Positions 5,958-14,928 of a stretch of DNA of 63,962 nt are shown piece after piece (position 1 is the first letter of the stretch; every line of letters begins with the position of its first letter). The DNA is from Gammaproteobacteria bacterium. Its GTDB lineage: Bacteria > Pseudomonadota > Gammaproteobacteria > SZUA-140. The stretch spans positions 1-63,962 of the forward strand of contig JAKISP010000018.1 in the NCBI GenBank assembly GCA_021648525.1, given 5' to 3'. The position numbers were made by a program, and so were the translations under genes. The notes beneath the pieces were generated by a model, which was given only the letters and a program-made list of their open reading frames with translations, did not search any database and was not told where the DNA came from.

Positions 5958-8111
5958 CTAGAACTTTCCGTAATAGCCCTCTTTAAGCGCGTCATATAGA
6001 TTCGCCGCGCTATGCACCTCACCATCATATTCAATCTCTTCATTACCCTTCACCTCAACGACAGCGCCATCCTCCAGGGTAAAACGATAGGTCGTATTTT
6101 CCAGGTCCTTCTCTTTCACCAATACACCCTGAAATGCTTCAGGATTAAAACGAAAGGTGGTACAACCCTTCAACCCCTGCTCATAGGCATAAAGATAGAT
6201 ATCTTTAAACGCTTCGTAATCATAATCACTCGGCACATTAGCGGTCTTGGAGATCGAAGAGTCGATCCAGTGCTGCGCCGCAGCCTGTACATCAACATGT
6301 GATTTGGGCGTAATGTCGTCGGCAGTAATAAAGTACGCCGGCAGCTGATTCACGCTATCGTTTGATTCAGGACTCGCATCACCATTGATCAACTCGCGAT
6401 AAGCCAGCAATTCAAACGAAAAGACATCGACCTTCTCTTTGGTTTTTTTGCCTTCGCGAATCACATTGCGTGAATACTGGTGCGCAAAGCTTGGCTCGAT
6501 ACCGTTGCTAGCGTTATTTGCCAGCGACAGTGAGATGGTGCCTGTCGGCGCAATCGAACTATGATGGGTAAAACGCGCGCCCACTTCAGCCAACGCGTCT
6601 ACTAGCGCAGGATCCTGCTTCGCGATCTGCTGCATATAGCGACTGTACTTCGCGTGCAGTACCTTGCCTTTAATTGCATCACCCACGGCAAAGCCATCTT
6701 TGATCATCTCAGGACGTTTACGTAACATCTCTGCCGTCACGCTGAAATCTTCCTCCAAAATAGGTGCCGCACCCTTTTCTTTAGAAAGGTCGAGTGCTGC
6801 CTGCCAGCCAACCATTGCCATTTTCTGGGTCACCTCTGCGGTGAATTTCAGTGATTTTTCGTCACCGTACTGCATCTGCAACATGGTCATCGTTGAACCC
6901 AGTCCCAGATAACCCATGCCATGACGACGTTTGCTTTCAATCTCTTTACGCTGCAACTCTAACGGTAGGCCATTGATCTCAACCACGTTATCCAGCATGC
7001 GGGTAAAGACACTGACCGTCTTACAGTACTCATCCCAGTCGAAACTGGCCTTTTCGGTAAACGGATTGCGTACAAAGCGGGTTAGATTGATTGAACCCAA
7101 CAGGCACGAACCATAAGGCGGCAGCGGCTGTTCACCACAAGGATTAGTGGCGCGGATGTTTTCACAAAACCAGTTGTTATTCATCTCATTGACCTTGTCG
7201 ATCAGAATGAAACCCGGTTCAGCGTAATCATAGGTCGACGACATGATCATGTCCCACAGACGACGTGCACGAATGGTCTTGCTCACACGACAGGCAACCA
7301 GTCCTTCTTCGTTTTCGATGTAACCCTCTTTCAGTGGCCATTCACGCCACACCACCTCATCAGCATTTTTCAGATCAATCTCACCGTTTTCAACTTCGCT
7401 CGGTTTCGCTGGAAAAGCCAGTTTCCAGTCGATGTCACTCACCACTGCGTCCATAAACTCTTTGGTAATCAGCAACGAAAGATTAAATTGACGCAGGCGA
7501 CCATCTTCACGCTTCGCCTTGATAAAATCGAGCACATCAGGATGGCCAATATCAAAAGTACCCATCTGCGCACCGCGACGACCGCCAGCCGATGAGACGG
7601 TAAAACACATCTTGTCGTAGATATCCATAAATGACATCGGGCCAGAGGTGTAGGCACCCGCTCCCGACACATAGCCGCCCTTTGGACGTAGTGTTGAAAA
7701 TTCATAACCGATTCCGCAGCCCGCTTTCAGTGTCAAACCAGCTTCATGCACCTTTCCTAGAATGTCATCCATCGAATCATTAATGATCCCGGAGACAGTG
7801 CAGTTGATCGTCGAAGTCGCTGGTTTATGCGCCTGCGCACCAGCATTCGAGGTGATACGCCCGGCAGGGATTGCACCGTGACGCAGTGCCCACAGAAATT
7901 CATCATGCCAATGGTCACGCTTTTCCTGGGTTTCTTCAACGTCGGCCAGTGCACGTGCCACACGCTTATAGGTATCGTCAATCGACTGATCGATCGCATC
8001 ACCCTCTTTATTTTTAAGGCAATATTTTTTATCCCAGATATCAAGCGATGCAGGCTGAAATGGAATCTCAGGTGCAGCAGCAGAGACGACTCGAAGGTGC
8101 GCACTTTTCAT
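5958..8111 (-). CDS. nrdJa: adenosylcobalamin-dependent ribonucleotide reductase, catalytic subunit NrdJa
   Basis: 717 residues. Class II reductase converts ribonucleotides to deoxyribonucleotides using a thiyl radical made from adenosylcobalamin, so it works with or without oxygen. Typical segments are PAGRITSNAGAQAHKPATST near the N-terminus, SGIINDSMDDILGKV, the GCGIGYEFSTLRPKGG strand, SSAGGRRGAQMGTFDI, ATNPCGEQPLPPYGSCLLGS with the active-site Asn-x-Cys-Glu, and SSIAPTGTISL. The C-terminal thiol tail is absent because it is on the separate NrdJb. GGGAGAAAG lies upstream of the ATG. No other reductase is in the window. An NrdR-box-like palindrome about 150 bases upstream suggests NrdR control. 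Confidence 0.95.
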   Translation of the reverse strand: MKSAHLRVVSAAAPEIPFQPASLDIWDKKYCLKNKEGDAIDQSIDDTYKRVARALADVEETQEKRDHWHDEFLWALRHGAIPAGRITSNAGAQAHKPATSTINCTVSGIINDSMDDILGKVHEAGLTLKAGCGIGYEFSTLRPKGGYVSGAGAYTSGPMSFMDIYDKMCFTVSSAGGRRGAQMGTFDIGHPDVLDFIKAKREDGRLRQFNLSLLITKEFMDAVVSDIDWKLAFPAKPSEVENGEIDLKNADEVVWREWPLKEGYIENEEGLVACRVSKTIRARRLWDMIMSSTYDYAEPGFILIDKVNEMNNNWFCENIRATNPCGEQPLPPYGSCLLGSINLTRFVRNPFTEKASFDWDEYCKTVSVFTRMLDNVVEINGLPLELQRKEIESKRRHGMGYLGLGSTMTMLQMQYGDEKSLKFTAEVTQKMAMVGWQAALDLSKEKGAAPILEEDFSVTAEMLRKRPEMIKDGFAVGDAIKGKVLHAKYSRYMQQIAKQDPALVDALAEVGARFTHHSSIAPTGTISLSLANNASNGIEPSFAHQYSRNVIREGKKTKEKVDVFSFELLAYRELINGDASPESNDSVNQLPAYFITADDITPKSHVDVQAAAQHWIDSSISKTANVPSDYDYEAFKDIYLYAYEQGLKGCTTFRFNPEAFQGVLVKEKDLENTTYRFTLEDGAVVEVKGNEEIEYDGEVHSAANLYDALKEGYYGKF

Positions 8112-8650
8112 TAGATGGCTTTCTCCCGTTTTTATTAGTTTTATACAAGACTGACTCGGCGTATATCTGGCGCCACGCTAGCGATCGCTCGCCGTGTAGA
8201 TAGACCAGAGAAAGGCCTGACGGGGATCAACTAGTTAAAAAGGCATTCAAACTACACAAAACACAACATCTTGTGTTGTTGCGAGCAAGATTAAAGTTAA
8301 TTAACACTATCGTCAACCACAAAAACAGGAAATAACAGGTGCATTAACAACAATAAATATCAAACAAAAACAATGAGGTACAACCCATCATCTCTTTTTT
8401 TATAGGGTGAATTTTTTTACTAAATCACTAAAAATGATAATTTAGCATAATCACTATATGTTGTGGTCTTATCTCTTGAGCTCTTATTAAACAAACACTT
8501 ACCAATAATTCACCAGCACCACTTGAAAACAATGCGCTTAGCACCCATTTTATTTAAAATTGAACCTCAATCCATATTACAAGTCGAAGCAACGGTTGAT
8601 ACCAGTACTGACTATAACCCTTTTGTTTAAGATCAACGGGAGCCACCCCA
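8112..8650. other. 539-base divergent intergenic region between nrdJa and degQ
   Basis: AT-rich, no coding sign on either strand. It holds the promoters of the two divergent genes, an NrdR-box-like palindrome at 8260-8277 and a short GCTAGCGATCGCT symmetric stretch near 8178. I looked for a cobalamin riboswitch in front of the B12-dependent nrdJa and did not see its conserved core. Nothing else recognisable. Confidence 0.6.
8260..8277. promoter_or_regulatory. NrdR-box-like palindrome upstream of nrdJa
   Basis: AACACAA-CATC-TTGTGTT is a perfect 7-base inverted repeat and fits the NrdR box consensus acaCwAtATaTwGtgt well. NrdR is the Zn-finger/ATP-cone repressor of ribonucleotide reductase operons. 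It lies about 150 bases before the nrdJa start. The usual second box about 31 bases away is not clear, so I call this as one box only. Confidence 0.6.
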
Positions 8651-10015
8651 ATGCCTCAGCGACTGCTGATTACACTACTGTTATGCACCCTGGTTAGCGG
8701 AACTGCCAGCGCCTCACTGCCTGCGCTCGACTCCCAGGGAAAACAACTACCAACACTTGCCCCCATGATCGAGCGCGTAATCCCCGCTGTGGTCAATATT
8801 TCGACTCGCGGCCAGGAGAAGATAGCGACCAGCCCACTGCTGCAGGATCCATTTTTTCGCCGTTTTTTTAACCTGCCACAGCAGCCTGGCCACCGTAACA
8901 CCCAAAGCCTCGGCTCTGGCGTCATTATCGATGCCGACAACGGCTACATCCTGACCAACAGTCATGTGATTGATAAAGCGATCGAAATCACCGTCACCCT
9001 GCAGGATGGCAGACGCTTTAATGCCACGCTGGTGGGGGCAGACCCCGAGGCTGACGTCGCGGTGATCCAGATACCCAATGAAAATCTCAGTGCACTCAAG
9101 CTGGCTAATTCAGACCAACTACGCGTAGGCGATTTTGTGGTCGCGATCGGCAATCCGTTTGGTCTTGGTCAAACCGTTACCTCCGGCATCGTCAGTGCAC
9201 TCGGACGCAGCGGCCTCGGCATTGAGGGCTATGAAGACTTCATCCAGACCGACGCCTCAATCAACCCCGGTAATTCCGGCGGTGCGCTGGTCAATCTGCG
9301 CGGCGAGCTAGTTGGCATCAATACCGCCATCATCGCCCCCGGCGGCGGTAATGTCGGTATTGGCTTCGCCATCCCGACCAATATGAGCCAGCAGATCATG
9401 GCGCAGCTGGTCAAATATGGCGAGGTCAAACGAGGAAAATTAGGTGTTTCAGCGCAAAATCTGACGCCAGAACTGGCTCACGCCTTTGGTATAGAGGGTT
9501 CAACGGGGGCCGTAGTGGTACGCTTGACACCCAACTCGCCCGCCGCTGATGCTGGCCTGCAGATTGGCGATGTCATCACCCGCGTTAATGGCATGGCCAC
9601 CGACAGTGCCACCGACATCCGCAATCAACTCGGCTTATTACGCATCGGCGACAAGGTAAAACTCAAGGTGCTGCGTGGCAACAAAACCCTCACGATTAAA
9701 ACCAGGATCGCTGACCCTGAACCCAATAAAATCAAGGGAAAACAGTTTGATACAAGACTTGAAGGGACGCTATTCAGTCGTATTGAAGAGGGCACACCGC
9801 TCTACGGGCAAATCGACGGCGTACTGGTCATCAAGGCAGACCAGAATAGTCGCGCATGGCGCGCAGGGCTGCGCAAAGGTGACGTCATCATTTCTGCCAA
9901 TCGCCACACCGTCACAAACTTCGCCTCCCTGAGCGACGCGCTCAAACAATCCCGGCGCGGCATTCTGTTCAATGTGGTACGCGGCAGCTCTGCACTCTTC
10001 ATTCTTATTCAATAA
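8651..10015 (+). CDS. degQ: periplasmic Do-family serine protease (DegP/DegQ)
   Basis: 454 residues with an N-terminal signal peptide (about 22 residues, ending ASA). The trypsin-like domain has the triad His105 (LTNSHVID), Asp135 (DPEADVAV) and Ser209 (NPGNSGGAL), all intact. Two PDZ domains follow (about 260-350 and 365-450). The enzyme degrades misfolded or mislocalised proteins in the periplasm, and the length and missing Q-linker fit DegQ better than DegP. The start ATG has GGGAG upstream. It is a single gene, followed by a dyad that may be its terminator and the next promoter. Confidence 0.93.
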   Translation: MPQRLLITLLLCTLVSGTASASLPALDSQGKQLPTLAPMIERVIPAVVNISTRGQEKIATSPLLQDPFFRRFFNLPQQPGHRNTQSLGSGVIIDADNGYILTNSHVIDKAIEITVTLQDGRRFNATLVGADPEADVAVIQIPNENLSALKLANSDQLRVGDFVVAIGNPFGLGQTVTSGIVSALGRSGLGIEGYEDFIQTDASINPGNSGGALVNLRGELVGINTAIIAPGGGNVGIGFAIPTNMSQQIMAQLVKYGEVKRGKLGVSAQNLTPELAHAFGIEGSTGAVVVRLTPNSPAADAGLQIGDVITRVNGMATDSATDIRNQLGLLRIGDKVKLKVLRGNKTLTIKTRIADPEPNKIKGKQFDTRLEGTLFSRIEEGTPLYGQIDGVLVIKADQNSRAWRAGLRKGDVIISANRHTVTNFASLSDALKQSRRGILFNVVRGSSALFILIQ

Positions 10016-10042
10016 CAGGACGATAAAGCCTCTCCACACCAT

Positions 10043-10075
10043 TTAAAGCGCGTGGTATAATTTCGCGCGCTTTAA
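10043..10075 (+). terminator. dyad after degQ that also contains an extended -10 box
   Basis: TTAAAGCGCG (10043-10052) pairs with CGCGCTTTAA (10066-10075) and is followed by ATTTT, a plausible terminator for degQ. The loop contains TGGTATAAT, a perfect extended -10 element, about 120 bases before cysD. The site may therefore be both terminator and cysDN promoter. No TTGACA-like -35 is apparent. Confidence 0.5.
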
Positions 10076-10182
10076 ATTTTAGACTTCTATAACGAAAAAG
10101 CGATTTGCTCACATACCTGTTACAGCGGTACCATTAGCACTCGACAAAACCTGACAATTCAAGCAATACGATCGATAAAATT

Positions 10183-11085
10183 ATGCCACAACATAAGCTG
10201 ACACAACTTCAAGAACTGGAAAGCGAATCCATTCATATCATGCGGGAGGTCGTCGCTGAGTTTCGCAATCCGGTGATGATGTACTCCGTCGGAAAAGATT
10301 CCAGCGTGATGCTGCACCTGGCACGCAAAGCATTCTATCCAGGGCCACTGCCATTCACACTGCTGCATGTCGATACTGGCTACAAGTTCCAGGAGATGTA
10401 CGAATTTCGCGACTGGTACGTCAAAGAGGTCGGTGCCAAATTGACGGTTCACCGCAACGAAGATGCGATCACCAAAGGGATGAACCCGCATGAATTTGGT
10501 GTTGCACGCTGCTGCGGTGCTCTCAAAACAGGCGCCCTGCTCGAAGCCCTTGAAAAAGGTGGCTTTGATGCCGCCTTTGGAGGCGCGCGTCGCGACGAAG
10601 AACGCTCACGTGCCAAAGAGCGTGTCTATTCAATGCGTGATAGCTTTGGCCAATGGGATCCAAAAAATCAGCGTCCAGAATTGTGGAATCTTTACAATGG
10701 TCGTATCCATGATGGCGAATCGGTTCGTGTCTTCCCCATTTCAAACTGGACTGAAATGGATGTGTGGTCGTATATCAAAGAAGAGAACATTCCGATCGTA
10801 CCACTCTACTACGCCAAAGAGCGTCCAATGGTTGAACGTGGCAACCACCTGATCCCGGCATCAGAGGGGCAACTCCTGCTCGAAGGCGAAGAGCCTAAAA
10901 TGGTGATGTCTCGTTTCCGCACCCTCGGCTGTATGCCCTGTACGGGTGCTGTTCGCTCAAGCGCCACCACCATTGAAGAGATTATCGAAGAGGCGAGCAT
11001 CGCCACCCGCAGTGAACGTGAGACGCGCATCATCGACCATGGCTCCAACAGCATGGAAGACAAAAAGAAGGAAGGTTATTTCTAA
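10183..11085 (+). CDS. cysD: sulfate adenylyltransferase subunit 2
   Basis: 300 residues. CysD makes adenosine 5'-phosphosulfate from sulfate and ATP, driven by GTP hydrolysis in CysN; this is the first step of sulfate assimilation. The PP-loop [14 protein letters not shown] (about residues 33-46) is clear, followed by [10 protein letters not shown], the [10 protein letters not shown] segment and [11 protein letters not shown]. The stop is directly followed by the cysN ATG, so the two are translationally coupled. Full length compared with the E. coli protein. No cysC follows in the window, so adenylylsulfate kinase must be encoded elsewhere or APS is reduced directly. Confidence 0.96.
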   Translation: MPQHKLTQLQELESESIHIMREVVAEFRNPVMMYSVGKDSSVMLHLARKAFYPGPLPFTLLHVDTGYKFQEMYEFRDWYVKEVGAKLTVHRNEDAITKGMNPHEFGVARCCGALKTGALLEALEKGGFDAAFGGARRDEERSRAKERVYSMRDSFGQWDPKNQRPELWNLYNGRIHDGESVRVFPISNWTEMDVWSYIKEENIPIVPLYYAKERPMVERGNHLIPASEGQLLLEGEEPKMVMSRFRTLGCMPCTGAVRSSATTIEEIIEEASIATRSERETRIIDHGSNSMEDKKKEGYF

Positions 11086-12345
11086 ATGTCTAACTCAGAT
11101 CAAAACATAGAATTATTACGCCTGGTTACCGTCGGCAGTGTCGATGATGGCAAATCCACCCTGATTGGCCGCCTGCTGTACGACACAAAAGGGGCTTTCG
11201 AAGATCAACTGCAAGCCGTTCGTAAAGAAGAAGGCGAAGGTGCTGATGGCATCGACCTGGCACAGTTAACCGACGGCCTCGCCGCTGAACGTGAACAGGG
11301 CATCACCATTGATGTTGCCTATCGCTACTTTGCTACGCCGAAGCGCAAATTCATTATGGCTGACTGCCCGGGGCACGAGCAGTACACCCGCAACATGGTC
11401 ACCGGTTCAAGTACCGCCAATGTTGCAGTCATTCTAATTGATGCGCGTAAAGGCGTACTGCAGCAGACCCGCCGCCACACCCATATCATTAGCCTGTTAG
11501 GACTGCCACACCTGGTCGTCGCCATTAATAAAATGGATCTAATCGACTATGACGAAGCGACTTTCCTTAAAATCAAAGAAGAACTCACTGAATTCTGCGC
11601 ACGCCAGGGGATTCATGACCTGATCTGCATCCCCGTTTCAGCCCTTGCTGGTGATATGGTGGTTGATCGTGGCAACAACATGGACTGGTACCAGGGCCAC
11701 ACTGTGCTTGAAACCCTGGAAGGGATCGACGTCAACGCTCACATCGACGAATGCGACTTCCGCTTTCCAGTACAGCTCGTGAGCCGTCCACAGACCACAG
11801 AACTACCTGATTTCCGCGGCTTCATGGGGCGCATCGCTTCTGGCACCATCAAAGTGGGCGACGAAATCATACAGCTGCCTGCTGGTAAAAAATCAACCAT
11901 CAAAGAGATCATCACCTTTGATGGCAACCTCGATGAGGCCTTCGCGCCACAGAGCGTTACCCTCACACTGGAAGATGAGATCGATATTTCACGCGGCGAC
12001 ACCATTGTGCACGCAGATAAAGCACCGCAAACCGAAAAAGAGATCGACGCGATTGTCTGCTGGATGGGTGAAGAACCGCTTTCATCACGCAAAAAATACT
12101 TCATCAAGCACACCACCAACACCGTTAAGGCGATGGTCAGTGAGATCAAGTACCGTACCGACATCAATGAACTGACTCAGGATGAATCAGCAGATGAGTT
12201 AGCGATGAACGAGATCGGCAAGGTTTCACTAAAACTTACCAGCCCACTTACCTTTGACCGTTATGCAGACAATCGCGCCACCGGCAGCTTCATCATCATC
12301 GACAGTTTTACCAATAATACAGTGGGCGCAGCGATGATCTGCTAA
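11086..12345 (+). CDS. cysN: sulfate adenylyltransferase subunit 1, GTPase
   Basis: 419 residues, an EF-Tu-like GTPase that powers CysD. G1 GSVDDGKST (17-25), the switch segment EREQGITIDVAYRYF, G3 DCPGH (94-98) and G4 NKMD (149-152) are all present. Two beta-barrel domains follow. The length matches stand-alone CysN and not the CysNC fusion, as no kinase domain is attached. It starts on the base after the cysD stop. Sulfate assimilation is its expected role; nothing in the neighbourhood suggests a reverse, energy-yielding use. Confidence 0.96.
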   Translation: MSNSDQNIELLRLVTVGSVDDGKSTLIGRLLYDTKGAFEDQLQAVRKEEGEGADGIDLAQLTDGLAAEREQGITIDVAYRYFATPKRKFIMADCPGHEQYTRNMVTGSSTANVAVILIDARKGVLQQTRRHTHIISLLGLPHLVVAINKMDLIDYDEATFLKIKEELTEFCARQGIHDLICIPVSALAGDMVVDRGNNMDWYQGHTVLETLEGIDVNAHIDECDFRFPVQLVSRPQTTELPDFRGFMGRIASGTIKVGDEIIQLPAGKKSTIKEIITFDGNLDEAFAPQSVTLTLEDEIDISRGDTIVHADKAPQTEKEIDAIVCWMGEEPLSSRKKYFIKHTTNTVKAMVSEIKYRTDINELTQDESADELAMNEIGKVSLKLTSPLTFDRYADNRATGSFIIIDSFTNNTVGAAMIC

Positions 12346-12459
12346 CGGCAACTACAAAAACAACGATTTACCCCCGATTTCTACTCAAGGGTGAGCGTAA
12401 CCACTTGTTCTGCAGCTTGATACCGGTTAGCCTAAGCGCAATTCACACAAATCAAGCCG

Positions 12460-13326
12460 TTGACATTGCATACCCAAAATACAATTAGACTTGTCTCCAT
12501 TCTGTTACTGGCAACACTTATCAGCGGCTGCGCATCAAGCGCGATGCGTAGCGTGGCTGATAGCCTTTCGCTCGGAATCGCCAATCAAAATGATCTCCAG
12601 ACAGTACGCGATGGCGAACCCGCCTACCTGCTACTAATCGATGGCTTCATTCTTAACGACCCCGACAATGAAGACCTGTTGCTTGCTGGTGCACGTCTTT
12701 ACGACACCTATACCGGCATCTTTGTTGAAGACAAACAACGTGCCGCACGGCTGTCTGATAAAGCGCATGATTACGCGCGCCGCGCACTGTGCCAGCCACA
12801 CCCCGCCGTATGCCTGCACGACAAAAGCTCATTTGACGGTTTCGCTCGAGAAATCGTCAAAATAAAACACAATAAACTACCACTGCTTTACGGCTACGCC
12901 ACCGCATGGGCCGGCTGGGTCCAGGCTCACAACGGTGATTTCCGTGCCATCGCTGAACTACCGAAGGTTGAGCTCGCCTTTGAGCAAATCATCAAACTCG
13001 ATCCCGCTTACGAACGCGGCCAGGCGCAACTCTACCTCGGCGTATTACGCACCCTGCGCCCACCAGCACTCGGTGGCAAACCCGAAGTCGGGCGCAAACA
13101 CTTTGAAAACGCAATCAAATACTCAGAGGGTCGCAACCTCTACGCCAAAGTAGAATTCGCGCGTCGTTATTCAAGATTAATCTTTGACCAGGCGCTACAC
13201 GATAAGCTGTTGAATGAGGTGCTCGACGCCAACCCTGAAGAACATGGCCTCACCCTCAGCAACACACTGGCGCAACAACAGGCGCGCCAGTTACTGGATA
13301 GTTCTGCCGCATATTTCGAGGAGTAA
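12460..13326 (+). CDS. TatT lipoprotein of a TPR-associated TRAP transporter
   Basis: 288 residues from a TTG start; the frame cannot begin at a nearer ATG without losing the signal. A type II signal peptide ends at LISGC, so Cys24 should be lipidated. The body is helical with TPR-like repeats and segments YGYATAWAGWVQAHNGDF and GRKHFENAIKYS. It matches the TatT family first described from Treponema (TP0956), where TatT partners the solute receptor of a TRAP transporter. The next three genes are exactly a receptor and two TRAP permeases, four to 24 bases apart or overlapping, which supports the call. The substrate is unknown. Weak ribosome site. Confidence 0.85.
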   Translation: MTLHTQNTIRLVSILLLATLISGCASSAMRSVADSLSLGIANQNDLQTVRDGEPAYLLLIDGFILNDPDNEDLLLAGARLYDTYTGIFVEDKQRAARLSDKAHDYARRALCQPHPAVCLHDKSSFDGFAREIVKIKHNKLPLLYGYATAWAGWVQAHNGDFRAIAELPKVELAFEQIIKLDPAYERGQAQLYLGVLRTLRPPALGGKPEVGRKHFENAIKYSEGRNLYAKVEFARRYSRLIFDQALHDKLLNEVLDANPEEHGLTLSNTLAQQQARQLLDSSAAYFEE

Positions 13327-13330
13327 ATCG

Positions 13331-14359
13331 ATGCGACGTTTATTGATGATTGGTGCCCTGCTGAGTGCCGTTATAACACTGCCAGCACAGGCATTCACCT
13401 TCAAAATCGCCACCCTGGCACCTGATGGCACCGCATGGATGAATGAAATACGCAAAGGTGCGGACGAAATAAAAGAACGCACCAATGGTCGCGTTAAATT
13501 TCGCTTTTTCCCCGGTGGCATCATGGGTAATGACAAAAGCGTGCTGCGCAAAATTCGCATTGGTCAATTGCACGGCGGTGCGATCGTCAGCGGCGGCCTG
13601 ACCGCGATCTACCCAGATATCGGCATCTATAGTCTGCCTTTTACCTTCCGCAACGAAGCAGAGGTCGACTACGTACGCCAGAAAATGGACCCACTATTAA
13701 TTGCAGGCCTCAAGAAAAACGGCTTTATCAGCTTTGGTCTCGCTGAAGGCGGCTTTGCTTATCTTATGTCAAATCAATCGATCAAAGTCATCAATGACTT
13801 CAAAGGACAAAAAGTATGGGTGCCACGGGGCGACGATATCAGTCGCGCTGCATTTGAATCCATCGGCGTCTCACCCATCTCACTCGCCCTGTCTGATGTC
13901 CTTACCGGACTCCAGACCGGCCTGGTCGATACCATTGCTGGTTCTGCCAGTGGCGCGATCGCACTTCAATGGCACACCCGTGTGAAGTACCTGATGGATG
14001 AACCACTCTCATACCTCTATGCCTCAATGGTGATCAGCCAGAAAAGATTCAAACGCATCTCGGTGGATGATCAGGCGGTCGTCTCTGAAGTGATGGGCAA
14101 CACCTTCAAGCGACTCAATAAACTTAACCGTGAAGATGATATCAGCGCACGCGCAGCACTACAGGAACAAGGCATCATCTTTATTAAGCTAGCACCACAA
14201 TTAACCAGGCAGTGGTTCGACATCCGCAATAACGTCGAACAAAGCATGATGCAGAAAGGCGTGTTATCAAGCGAGATTATTGAGACACTACAGAAACACC
14301 TTGATGCTTACCGCACACTATCAGTCACATCTCACAAAAACCAGACCTCAAGCAACTAA
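13331..14359 (+). CDS. TRAP transporter solute receptor (DctP/TatP type)
   Basis: 342 residues from the ATG at 13331, which follows GAGGAG and starts 4 bases after the tatT stop; a longer frame from 13214 overlaps tatT and is rejected. A signal peptide ends at AQA. The mature protein begins FTFKIATLAPDGTAW and has the DctP-like segments FFPGGIMGND, GQLHGGAIVSGG and GQKVWVPRGDD. It binds the substrate in the periplasm and hands it to the permease. In TPAT systems, the receptor works as a complex with TatT, perhaps for hydrophobic ligands; that is known of the family and the ligand here is open. Confidence 0.92.
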   Translation: MRRLLMIGALLSAVITLPAQAFTFKIATLAPDGTAWMNEIRKGADEIKERTNGRVKFRFFPGGIMGNDKSVLRKIRIGQLHGGAIVSGGLTAIYPDIGIYSLPFTFRNEAEVDYVRQKMDPLLIAGLKKNGFISFGLAEGGFAYLMSNQSIKVINDFKGQKVWVPRGDDISRAAFESIGVSPISLALSDVLTGLQTGLVDTIAGSASGAIALQWHTRVKYLMDEPLSYLYASMVISQKRFKRISVDDQAVVSEVMGNTFKRLNKLNREDDISARAALQEQGIIFIKLAPQLTRQWFDIRNNVEQSMMQKGVLSSEIIETLQKHLDAYRTLSVTSHKNQTSSN

Positions 14360-14382
14360 TCAATCAAGACGTCAGCCAGGGA

Positions 14383-14928
14383 ATGCCGCAGATAAACTCA
14401 GCAAACGAGCCAAACGGCAACCCGATCCAGCTCATCAATCGTGGCATCACCTTTGTAGAGAACTGCCTGCTCGCGCTATCGCTCTTCGTGATGATCGCGC
14501 TCGCCAGCGCACAGATCATCATGCGCAATTTCTGGGACAGCGGTCTCTCATGGGGCGACCCCTCACTCAGTATTTTAGTTCTATGGGTCGGTATGCTGGG
14601 TGCGATGGTCGCCACCCGCGAACAAAATCACATCAGTATCGATATACTCTCGCGCTTTTTGCCTGAGCACCTGAAAGGCATCAATCAAATCATACTCGAT
14701 CTTTTTACCACCATCGTCTGCGGGCTACTCGCCTATCATAGCTACCGTTTTGTGCTGATGGAATTCGAAGATGGCACCACTGCCTTTGGATCGGTACCCG
14801 CATGGCTATGTGAAGCGATCATCCCCTTTGGTTTTGGGTTGATTGCGCTACGCTGTGGCTTTACCTGTCTGGCACAATGCATTGTGCTTATACAAGGCAA
14901 CAAACCACCTGACAAACACATCCCATAA
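14383..14928 (+). CDS. TRAP transporter small permease (DctQ type)
   Basis: 181 residues with four predicted membrane helices (about residues 23-45, 60-80, 98-120 and 138-160) and the DctQ-like RNFWDSGLSWGDPSLSILVLWVG-type region. CAGGGA precedes the ATG. The small permease is an essential partner of the large one and its function is mostly structural. The stop overlaps the start of the large permease by one base (TAATG), so the two proteins are made together. Part of the tatT-tatP-dctQ-dctM operon. Confidence 0.92.
   Translation: MPQINSANEPNGNPIQLINRGITFVENCLLALSLFVMIALASAQIIMRNFWDSGLSWGDPSLSILVLWVGMLGAMVATREQNHISIDILSRFLPEHLKGINQIILDLFTTIVCGLLAYHSYRFVLMEFEDGTTAFGSVPAWLCEAIIPFGFGLIALRCGFTCLAQCIVLIQGNKPPDKHIP

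Noticed and set aside
5039..8111. nrdJ split seen as a frameshifted single gene
   Set aside because: Both parts have their own ribosome sites and 208 bases between; the split arrangement is known from Pseudomonas.
8112..8400. Cobalamin riboswitch before nrdJa
   Set aside because: The conserved B12-box core was not found; only an NrdR-like box is present.
11086..12345. CysN as a CysNC fusion
   Set aside because: The protein ends after the GTPase and barrel domains; no kinase domain follows.
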